In this document: positions 8,769 to 16,430 of the stretch, one piece after another | Layout of the letters: the number at the start of each line of letters is the position of its first letter | How positions within the stretch are numbered: position 1 is the stretch's first letter | IMG/VR virus record: IMGVR_UViG_3300046557_000107 | Coordinates: 1-60,052 of that record | Origin: a virus | Direction: 5' to 3' (one strand) | DNA length: 60,052 nt | Translations under genes and position numbers: made by a program | Notes under the pieces: generated by a model | Databases searched by the model: none | Told to the model about the DNA's origin: nothing | What the model saw: the letters and a program-made list of their open reading frames with translations, nothing else

Positions 8769-10205
8769 ATGGCAGAAATTACGCTAACCAAAGCCATCTT
8801 CGGCATGGGCAACCAAAACCATACACACGTCCATCGCCACAACATCCTGGACATGTCCACGATGAACATCGACACCATCAAGATGGAGCAGCATCAAGGT
8901 GGTGTAACCCCTAACACCTTGAACGTTATTGCTGCTCAATCCGGTGGTCTGACGACTCGTCCAAGCGGTGCGGTCAACATCGAAGACGACTGGAACATCC
9001 GCCGCGGTCTTGGCATGCTGACTTTCCTTATTACCAACAACTCGATTGAACAAGCTGAGCTGGCGGTACTGGGTTACATGACTGGTGGCCAGGCAAGTCA
9101 TGAGGGTATTGAACCTCAGACCATGTTTGTACCTGTGCGCTGCTGGGATACCCGCACTACGCAGAAGTTTGACAACATGGGGTTGCCTATGGCGTCGACG
9201 GTCATTACGGGTTCTCACCAGTTCCTGATGGGCGATCCGACTGGTCGTGACGAACTGAAGTCGGTACGCCCACTAGACATGGCCCAGGAAGTTCTGGGTT
9301 ACATGGCCAGTTCTGCTGACGGTATGAACGACGGGTTCGATGGTATCCTGGCGGCTGACTTGCGTCAGAACGTAGTGATGTCGAAGACTGACAACCTCAA
9401 CCCGACTCACCACGCACGTGAGTTACTCAAGATTGCAGCGGCTACTACTACCGAAGGCCAGTACACTGGTATTGCCAACGCCATCGGTGATGCAATGGTC
9501 GGACCTGGTATCGGTGAAGCACCGCTGACCAGTAACGACTTCTTCAAGACCATGATGTCTGTCAATGGTAGCTTCTCCATGGCGAACTTCATGGGTTGGA
9601 GCATGGCGGAGATCATGTCGGTCTTTACCAACCTGCCAGACGTGATGAACATCACTTTGCTGGATCCTAACGCCACTGTAGGCGTGGACAACACGCTGAT
9701 CTCTCATGAGCATGGCGGTGCCAACAGCTACGAGACCATCGCAGCTGAGCTGGCGTATCTGACGGTTCACATGCTGATCCGTTGCGGCATGACCCACTTG
9801 GTGTTCAGTGCCACCAACAACCCGCATCACTTCAGCGGTATGGAAGGTTCTGATTCCGGTGTAGAGATTGTAACCGGTACTTTCGGTTCGGTACTTGACC
9901 ACGATGAATACGCGATCAATCGGGTTGAACGTTTCAAGGAAATGCTGCGGGGGTTGTTCTTCAGCAAGTACTCGACGCAGTTCGCTCATACCTCGACGAT
10001 CATCAGCGTACAGGTCAGCTGTCACCTGTTTGGTGAAACCGACGTTACCGTGTTCTTCAACGGTGAAGAAAACAAACAGCGTAAGTACACCAATGCTACG
10101 TACGCGGTTAACCGGACCAGTACCAACATCACTAACAGCCAAGACGGTCTGAATGAAGCGCAAAACTTCATGACGAACATCACCGAATACTTTACCAAGA
10201 ACTAA
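8769..10205 (+). CDS. Conserved hypothetical protein, 478 aa, probably abundant
   Basis: The gene starts at ATG 8769 behind GAGGTTAAAG. The protein is rich in Met, Asn, Thr and Gly and has two His-containing stretches near the N-terminus (NHTHVHRH, about residues 17-24). Strongly biased codon use (mostly C-ending) suggests high expression. No enzyme motif is visible. It is followed after 9 bases by the 488-residue gene, so the two form a pair. A structural or nucleus-associated role is possible. Confidence 0.78.
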   Translation: MAEITLTKAIFGMGNQNHTHVHRHNILDMSTMNIDTIKMEQHQGGVTPNTLNVIAAQSGGLTTRPSGAVNIEDDWNIRRGLGMLTFLITNNSIEQAELAVLGYMTGGQASHEGIEPQTMFVPVRCWDTRTTQKFDNMGLPMASTVITGSHQFLMGDPTGRDELKSVRPLDMAQEVLGYMASSADGMNDGFDGILAADLRQNVVMSKTDNLNPTHHARELLKIAAATTTEGQYTGIANAIGDAMVGPGIGEAPLTSNDFFKTMMSVNGSFSMANFMGWSMAEIMSVFTNLPDVMNITLLDPNATVGVDNTLISHEHGGANSYETIAAELAYLTVHMLIRCGMTHLVFSATNNPHHFSGMEGSDSGVEIVTGTFGSVLDHDEYAINRVERFKEMLRGLFFSKYSTQFAHTSTIISVQVSCHLFGETDVTVFFNGEENKQRKYTNATYAVNRTSTNITNSQDGLNEAQNFMTNITEYFTKN

Positions 10206-10214
10206 GGACCAGCC

Positions 10215-11681
10215 ATGAATGAATTGAACAAGTTGTACAAAGCCATGTTGATGTCATGGGGCTCCGTAATCAAAGATGACGCGCGCATTGTGGTGTCCAT
10301 CAATGGTGACGAGATCCCGGTCCGCATCGATGACATGGACATGCACCTGCCGTTGTCTGAAGTCCTCGACGGCAACTGCATCGACAAGGTGTTCTTCCAC
10401 CCGGCCTGTGAAAACGTGACCTCGAAGGAAACCGAAGTGTTCAAGGTGATTCGCCGCCTGTCTACGCTCAAACTCCTGACCACGTTCACCGAATACGTGC
10501 CGATCATCTTTGGTGTGGCGGGCAAGACTGCCAAGCAAGCCTGGCGCCAGAACATCCTCGACATGCTCGAGCCCCTGAAGGCTGCCAAGCGTACCTACCG
10601 TGACGAGCTGAAGAAACTCTTTCAGCAAATGCAGGTAGAAGTCAACGACAACGGCGTCGACAACCGTTTCATTCACATCAAGGTCACCAAAGGCGGTGGT
10701 CGTGGCAAGACCGGTGAGAAGGTCTACTACAAAGCCAAACCGGTGTTCCCGTTCTACAACGAGATCATCAAGCGCCTGGCTCGTTCGGAAGGTCAGTCTG
10801 ACAACCAGACTGTTGAACTGAATGGTTTCAGTGTATCGATCGGTGCTTTGAAGTTGGCGGCTCACCTGTTCCAACAGATCCTGCCAATCGTGGAAACCCC
10901 TGACGACCTCGAGATCGAGTCGACCAGTCAAGTCGCCGCACGTCTGTGTGCTTACCTGGGTTGCTACTACGAGCTGGCCGAACAGCTGAACCGTATCCAG
11001 AACACCTTCCGAGCTGACTTCGACAAGGCAGGTGTCTACCCAATCGACACCAACTGGTACGAGCATCTGGACGAGCTGCCGGAAATCTATCGTCAGGTGC
11101 CTACCCTTGACTATAATAGTCATAACACCCAGGACGACGAAGCCCAGCAGACCAGTAACCAGCGCAACAACACCAACCTGTTCTCGGTAAGCGGTAGCAA
11201 TCGCAACCAGAACACCAACACCAACCAGAACACCAACCAAGGCAACAACAATAAGGGCGGTAATAACCAGCCTAACGTTGTTGGCGGTAATGACGGTAGT
11301 TTCGACACCACCGTTCCAGCAATGGAATACGGCGATAACTACATCAAGACCGAGATTGACTACATGGCTGGCCACGTCAACCACTACGCCATGAACAACA
11401 ATGGCAACCAGGTCATCTACCAGTGCACTCGTCATGGCAACCTTCTGCGTCGTGTAGAAAGCAGCATGATGAACAACATGGGTGGTATGAACATGATGGG
11501 TGGTATGGGTGGCATGGGCGGTGGTATGAACATGATGGGTGGTCAGCAATTGGCCAACGGTATGATTCTGCTGCCAAACGGCATGACTGTAATGCCACAA
11601 CAGCTGCAACAAATGATGCGTCCTAGCACTAGCCAAGGCGCACCAGGCGGCGTAGCTGATTACTCGATGGCTACTTACTAA
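10215..11681 (+). CDS. Hypothetical protein with Asn/Gln linker and Met/Gly-rich tail, 488 aa
   Basis: Residues 1-300 look folded. Residues about 310-365 form a low-complexity Asn/Thr/Gln/Gly linker, and residues about 415-450 consist almost only of Met and Gly (repeats of MGGM and MNMMGG). The protein ends in a Tyr, as DYSMATY. Such low-complexity tails often drive self-association or phase separation. It is co-transcribed with the previous gene and closed by a perfect terminator. Its function is unknown. Confidence 0.78.
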   Translation: MNELNKLYKAMLMSWGSVIKDDARIVVSINGDEIPVRIDDMDMHLPLSEVLDGNCIDKVFFHPACENVTSKETEVFKVIRRLSTLKLLTTFTEYVPIIFGVAGKTAKQAWRQNILDMLEPLKAAKRTYRDELKKLFQQMQVEVNDNGVDNRFIHIKVTKGGGRGKTGEKVYYKAKPVFPFYNEIIKRLARSEGQSDNQTVELNGFSVSIGALKLAAHLFQQILPIVETPDDLEIESTSQVAARLCAYLGCYYELAEQLNRIQNTFRADFDKAGVYPIDTNWYEHLDELPEIYRQVPTLDYNSHNTQDDEAQQTSNQRNNTNLFSVSGSNRNQNTNTNQNTNQGNNNKGGNNQPNVVGGNDGSFDTTVPAMEYGDNYIKTEIDYMAGHVNHYAMNNNGNQVIYQCTRHGNLLRRVESSMMNNMGGMNMMGGMGGMGGGMNMMGGQQLANGMILLPNGMTVMPQQLQQMMRPSTSQGAPGGVADYSMATY

Positions 11682-11694
11682 GCAGCCATAAGGC

Positions 11695-11738
11695 TAGCAG
11701 GCTGGGGAATTCCCCAGCCTGCTATACCTTTCTTTTTT
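11695..11738. terminator. Perfect 30-base palindrome, bidirectional terminator
   Basis: TAGCAGGCTGGGGAA (11695-11709) is the exact reverse complement of 11710-11724. A T-rich stretch follows on the plus strand (11728-11736). It lies between convergent genes ending at 11681 and 11737. Confidence 0.85.
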
Positions 11739-12066
11739 AGCCTTTAACTGTATTGCTGCGGGATATGGCTTTGTTCAAATCGCTCTCGTTGATCATCTGA
11801 AACGACTGGAAGTCAGAGACGTCCTGATTGGGGTCAGTCACGTCATTGATAAAGGCAGTCGCCCAACGCAGGTGAGCGGGGATGTTCATAACTCGCATCA
11901 CACGATAGAAGTCGGTACGGAACGCGTAGAGCATTGCTCGGTCTACGATGGGTATCATCTGAGAACCGCGCAACAGTATTTCTTTTTCAGAACGCACCAA
12001 GATCTTGAAGGCATCGGTGTAATAGAAGTCCTTACCGTTGTCTGATTCACTGTTTGGAATTGGCAT
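11737..12066 (-). CDS. Hypothetical protein, 109 aa
   Basis: This small minus-strand gene lies inside a plus-strand block. ATG at 12066 follows GGAGAGGAC on the minus strand; the TTG at 12078 would overlap that site. The protein is charged and helical with no known motif. It is convergent with 10215-11681 and divergent from the beta C gene at 12205, sharing an AT-rich 138-base gap. Confidence 0.72.
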   Translation of the reverse strand: MPIPNSESDNGKDFYYTDAFKILVRSEKEILLRGSQMIPIVDRAMLYAFRTDFYRVMRVMNIPAHLRWATAFINDVTDPNQDVSDFQSFQMINESDLNKAISRSNTVKG

Positions 12067-12141
12067 TGTCCTCTCCAAGCTAATTGTTAACTGGCTGCCC
12101 CATCCTTTATTGCTATAAGCGATATGGCAACCCTAATAAAA

Positions 12142-12158
12142 CTTAAACCTATATCATC
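12142..12158 (+). promoter_or_regulatory. Candidate promoter, variant of the TTAAACCTACATTATT motif
   Basis: CTTAAACCTATATCATC matches the motif at 7122 and 57386 at most positions and lies 46 bases before the GTG start of the beta C gene. The surrounding gap (12079-12204) is strongly AT-rich. Confidence 0.45.
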
Positions 12159-12204
12159 CTTTTGGAATAGGTTGTATCAAGTTTAAGATAATAGGAGAAA
12201 GATT

Positions 12205-14376
12205 GTGAGTGATAAAAAAGATGATTCTCCTGTCGAGATCCCTCAGGTCGGGCTGGGGCGATTTAAGAAGTGGGCCTACCTAGGTGAAAATCAGCTGCAC
12301 CCAGCAGTAATGGGCGTGTGTGCAAACTTGGTCGTGTTCCCATGGGTGTCGTCACCTACCCGTATTTACATGGTGGGCAACATGATCCCGAAGGCAGTAG
12401 CGACTTCGGGTGCAAGTGAGCGCAAACTTAAATCTGGCAACGAGTATCAATATGCCAAACGCGCTCGCTGTGTTGAAGCTCCATCGAACATGGTTATTGA
12501 GGAAATCTTCTACGCTCAGGCTATCAATGGCGGCGAAGGTGACACTGATAAATGGGCTCCGGTCTACGTCGTGTTCAAGAACGATGAAAAGGGCAAGTAC
12601 GACATCATGGAGTTTCCACGGTATAACGTGCAAAACTCTTACGTCGGCTTTGAATACGTTTATGACATGAACGTCATGCGTAAGCTGAAGAAAGGTGCCG
12701 TGTTCCCTAAAGGTACGATCTTTGCCAAATCCCCACGCATCAGTAAAGATGGCGAGTGGATGTTTGGTATGGACCTCAAGGTTGCACCGGCTTCCTTCCA
12801 CTATACCGAAGAGGATGGTATCGGTATTACCGAGAGCTGTGCGCGCGACAAACTGCGTTGCATGTTCGAACACATCCGTGCTCACGGTTGGAACGAAGAC
12901 GAATGGGTGCCGCTGACTCTGTACAGAGATAGCCCATTCCCACAGAGCGGCGAGCGCATTCGCGAAGACGGCATCGTGATGGGTTTCCGTCGTCGTGTCT
13001 CTGCAAACGCTTTGGTGTCTCTGACCAAGAAAGCTTTGACAATTCCAGACGAGACTCACGACATCCTGTTCCGGGCGCCGGTAGACTCTGAAGTCATGTC
13101 GGTTGAAGTGATCAGTGAGCGCATGAAGAACAAGTCGAATAACCGTTCGACTGAATACATCAAACAGGCCCACACGAATATGCTGGAACGCTATGAGCGT
13201 CGCCAGAATGACATGTGGAACGAAGTGATCCGTTGGCACAGTGGCCGAGTTACGGCTAACCGCGGTAACCCGATTGCTATGACACGTCCTTTGAATCGGT
13301 TCATCCGCTTCGCCAAGGGCAACTACACCATTAATGCTAACACCGGTAAGCCCAACCCGCTGTTCCGTGCTGTGAAGCGTGTACGTGTTAAAGACTGGAG
13401 TGTTACTATCCGGTTGCGTGAGATCGTCTCTGGTCGTGCCAAGTTCAAGATGTCGGGTATGAACGGCGACAAGGGTGTAATCGTTCGGATTATTCCAGAC
13501 GAAGATGCTCCGCGTTATGATGACGGTACTGTGTGTGACGTTGTGGTTAATAACACACCAGCATTCCGCCGGCAGATCTTCTCGATGCTGATGGAACAGT
13601 CGATCAACTTTATTAACATTAATATCCACAAAGAAGTGGTGCAATGCCAAAAAGAAGGTGACTACGTCGGCGCAATGGAAAAACTGATGCTGTTCTACGA
13701 GACTGGGTTCCCAGAGTTCGCAGAGCTGGTACAGCAGACCATGGTGACCCGCGAGGACATCGTCGATTACGTCAACGATATTGCGGCCACGCAGATCAGT
13801 GTGCATGTGCGTAGCGACACCAAGCTCTACGGCGTTGAGATCATCAAGGCCCTGCGTAAGGTGTACAGTTACAAACCTGAGCAAATCACTTTCCGAGATT
13901 CCCTCGGTGAGATGGTGCGGTCTGTTAACCCGGTACTGATCACCAACCAGCACTTCATGCTGTTGGACAAGTTCGGTACGGACATGTCGGCTCAGTCGCT
14001 GCCAATGTCTAACCCGTTCGGCATGCCAGCCAAACTTAACGAAGCCAACAAGTATTCCAGTTGGTTGCGGATGGTCTGGAACCGTAACAAGGGTGAAACT
14101 GAAGCACGGCTTACACTCAGTCAAGCTGGCGCAAAAGAAACAGTCAAGCAATTGGCTATGGGCTATGCACCTGAACTCCGTACGCGGATGGCACAGCGTG
14201 TGGTACGGGCGGAAGATGGCTTTAACATCAACCAGATCATCAAGCCTGATGAGTATGGGTTGAACCGGGCGGTACAAATGTCGCAGAGCATGCTCAGTGA
14301 CTCCGGTTATACTCTGCGTCGTGAACTGCCAACTGACCGTTCGGATTATGAAGCACCTGCTAAGGAGACCTTGTAA
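12205..14376 (+). CDS. RNA polymerase beta subunit, C-terminal part (phiKZ gp71-73-like)
   Basis: This 723-residue protein matches the C-terminal half of bacterial beta. HPAVMG...VGNM (residues about 32-60) corresponds to the DDANRALMGSNMQRQA region, and NGDKGVIVRI (420-429) to the HGNKGVISKI motif near the active centre, followed by a PRYDDGT stretch as in beta. The start is GTG 12205 behind AGGAGA; the next ATG would remove the first conserved block. The stop overlaps the ATG of the beta' C gene by one base, so the two are coupled. In phiKZ the homologous gene is interrupted (gp71-73); here it is continuous. Confidence 0.9.
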   Translation: MSDKKDDSPVEIPQVGLGRFKKWAYLGENQLHPAVMGVCANLVVFPWVSSPTRIYMVGNMIPKAVATSGASERKLKSGNEYQYAKRARCVEAPSNMVIEEIFYAQAINGGEGDTDKWAPVYVVFKNDEKGKYDIMEFPRYNVQNSYVGFEYVYDMNVMRKLKKGAVFPKGTIFAKSPRISKDGEWMFGMDLKVAPASFHYTEEDGIGITESCARDKLRCMFEHIRAHGWNEDEWVPLTLYRDSPFPQSGERIREDGIVMGFRRRVSANALVSLTKKALTIPDETHDILFRAPVDSEVMSVEVISERMKNKSNNRSTEYIKQAHTNMLERYERRQNDMWNEVIRWHSGRVTANRGNPIAMTRPLNRFIRFAKGNYTINANTGKPNPLFRAVKRVRVKDWSVTIRLREIVSGRAKFKMSGMNGDKGVIVRIIPDEDAPRYDDGTVCDVVVNNTPAFRRQIFSMLMEQSINFININIHKEVVQCQKEGDYVGAMEKLMLFYETGFPEFAELVQQTMVTREDIVDYVNDIAATQISVHVRSDTKLYGVEIIKALRKVYSYKPEQITFRDSLGEMVRSVNPVLITNQHFMLLDKFGTDMSAQSLPMSNPFGMPAKLNEANKYSSWLRMVWNRNKGETEARLTLSQAGAKETVKQLAMGYAPELRTRMAQRVVRAEDGFNINQIIKPDEYGLNRAVQMSQSMLSDSGYTLRRELPTDRSDYEAPAKETL

Positions 14377-16370
14377 TGGCCTTGCAAATTAACCTACGGG
14401 ATTTTGCTAACCTGCCTGAACACCAGGTATTGCGTTGGCGTGGTTTCCGTATGGCCGTTGAGGTCACGGATGACCATGGAGAGAAGGTACTGAGCGACAG
14501 TTATGCCATGCTGTTGACTTGGCAGGGTATGATGATTCACCGGGCCTACAACACCGTGCCGTATTCGGTGAAGGAGATTATCCCAACTGGCAAGAGCGTC
14601 GTGTATAACAACAAGACACTCGCTATTCCAATGAACTGGATCATGGGTGAGATTGGACCCAACATTCATGATCCGGTGGAATGGGATGCGATCAAGATGA
14701 CCATCCACATGTGGCAGACCAAGTTGAATAACTTGATCGTGGTCATGAGTGAGACATCGGTTATCTCAGCCATGGCTGAATCGGTAGACGACCTGATCGA
14801 AGATCCGGGTATCCGCGAGATCCATCGCAAGGTACTCGATAAAGAAGTAACGATCGACGAAGGGGAGGAACTGTTCTCTGTTTACCTGAAGACATCCGAA
14901 ACTCTGGATTACAACACGGTAGCTTTGCTGGCGCGTACGGGTGGTGTGAGTATCAACCAGGCGTATCAAACGGCGATCATTCGGGGTGCAGTATTCGACC
15001 TCGATAACACCATTATGCCAAACGCTGTTATGGCGCGGTACGCTGATGGTATTACCAACCTGGCAGATGCCATTGGTGATAACCGTGGCGCTGGTAAAGC
15101 ACTTAACAGTAACGGCCGTGCACTGAAAGACTCGGAATGGTTCCACCGGAAGATTCACTTGTTCACGGCGATCATCCATTCCATCGGCCATATGCAGGAC
15201 TGTGGGTCGCTTGACACTGTGCCGTTGCGCATTGCGTCGACTGAGATGGCCAAGAGCCTGCTGGGTTCCTACCGTGTCTTGGAAGGCAACACAGTTGATC
15301 TGATCAGCGTTAAGAACGTGAAGACGATCAAAGCGGGCGACATTGTCAACCTGCGCAGTGTTGGTTTCTGTAACAGCATAACCGGTACACCCTGTGGCGT
15401 GTGTTATGGGATGATGAAGTCGGCTATCCCGTACAACCGGATGATGAAGAAAGATGCCAACATCGGCATGTTTGCGGGTACCACGATCTGTAACCCATTG
15501 GGTCAGAAAATGCTGTCTACCAAACACTTCATCCGTAACGCTACCAGCAAGAAGTTTGTACCTCACTATCGGGATAAAGAAATCATTACCTCCAACGGTG
15601 ATCAGATCTTCCTCGAGAAAGACCTGTGTAAAGAAGGGACACGACTGATTCTTAAGTCGACCATTGTGAAAGATTTGTCTGACTTGCGTTCCTTGGACAT
15701 CATGGACGAGATCGCGCTCAGCAAGTTACCTTACTTTGGTGAAGTCACCTTCCAGTATGAGGTGGAAGACATCATGGTGGGCGGTACCACCACGCAACAA
15801 CATCCTGCGCAGACATCGGTATCATCTCGCCGCGCCCGCTTTTCTATGGGATTCCTCCAGTATATACTGGACCATGGCTGGACCATGCAAGACAAGAAGT
15901 TCATTTCGGTGGACTTGTCCCAATGGAACCATGCTGACCCAATGTTCGTGTTGCCATATGTTCGCGAGGACTTGGACGCACACCGGGCACGGGTGGAAAA
16001 CTTCCTTACGTTTAACAAACGTAACGCGGCGTGGAAGAAACAGGTCGTTACTCCGAAAGTCTTCGGCGAAGTACTCTCGGAATTCTGGACGTTGATCGAT
16101 GCAGAAACTAAAGGCATCAACATGATCTACGTCGAGGTGATCCTGGCTTGTGCGTTGACCAAGAACCCAGCAGAGCATTCGTACAAGCTGGCAACTGGTC
16201 CTGGTGATAAATACTTCACCAGCTTTGTAACGTGTGTGGATAACCGCGGTTCGGGTACGATGTCGATCTTTGAACGGCAGCAGAACATCCTGAACCTTCC
16301 GAAAACCTTTGCGGTTAAAGACCGTCAATCAAGTGTGCTGGAATGTTTCCTGCAACACGCGGTGTCATAA
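14376..16370 (+). CDS. RNA polymerase beta' subunit, C-terminal part (phiKZ gp74-like)
   Basis: This 664-residue protein is homologous to the C-terminal part of beta'. CGVCYG (Cys340, Cys343) matches the end of the beta' zinc site (RxCYG). About 20 residues later, GMFAGTTICNPLGQKML (from 364) and STKHF take the place of the bridge-helix/trigger-loop segment [21 protein letters not shown]. It is translationally coupled to the beta C gene (1-base overlap). An attenuator-like pair of hairpins follows. With 293, 12205 and 58606 it completes one enzyme. Confidence 0.88.
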   Translation: MALQINLRDFANLPEHQVLRWRGFRMAVEVTDDHGEKVLSDSYAMLLTWQGMMIHRAYNTVPYSVKEIIPTGKSVVYNNKTLAIPMNWIMGEIGPNIHDPVEWDAIKMTIHMWQTKLNNLIVVMSETSVISAMAESVDDLIEDPGIREIHRKVLDKEVTIDEGEELFSVYLKTSETLDYNTVALLARTGGVSINQAYQTAIIRGAVFDLDNTIMPNAVMARYADGITNLADAIGDNRGAGKALNSNGRALKDSEWFHRKIHLFTAIIHSIGHMQDCGSLDTVPLRIASTEMAKSLLGSYRVLEGNTVDLISVKNVKTIKAGDIVNLRSVGFCNSITGTPCGVCYGMMKSAIPYNRMMKKDANIGMFAGTTICNPLGQKMLSTKHFIRNATSKKFVPHYRDKEIITSNGDQIFLEKDLCKEGTRLILKSTIVKDLSDLRSLDIMDEIALSKLPYFGEVTFQYEVEDIMVGGTTTQQHPAQTSVSSRRARFSMGFLQYILDHGWTMQDKKFISVDLSQWNHADPMFVLPYVREDLDAHRARVENFLTFNKRNAAWKKQVVTPKVFGEVLSEFWTLIDAETKGINMIYVEVILACALTKNPAEHSYKLATGPGDKYFTSFVTCVDNRGSGTMSIFERQQNILNLPKTFAVKDRQSSVLECFLQHAVS

Positions 16371-16373
16371 CTC

Positions 16374-16418
16374 GAAGTCCTCCTTAGGGGGGACTTCGGT
16401 CCTCCCCTTAATGTTTTT
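16374..16418 (+). terminator. Two mutually exclusive hairpins, terminator or attenuator
   Basis: Hairpin 1 pairs 16374-16383 with 16388-16397 (GAAGTCCTCC/GGGGGACTTC, one G-T pair). Hairpin 2 pairs 16387-16394 with 16399-16406 around a TTCG tetraloop and is followed by TGTTTTT at 16412-16418. They share bases 16387-16397, so only one can form at a time. The site lies between the beta' C gene and the helicase gene. Confidence 0.6.
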
Positions 16419-16430
16419 GAGGCTTTTGGT

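Noticed and set aside
11160-11290. Asn/Thr/Gln-coding repeats as a possible tandem DNA repeat or CRISPR-like array
   Set aside because: The repeats are short, irregular and in frame inside the 10215 gene; they encode a low-complexity linker.
12352-14277. 641-residue minus-strand frame opposite the beta C gene
   Set aside because: The plus-strand frame has clear RNA polymerase motifs; the antisense product is a His/Val-rich shadow with no ribosome site.
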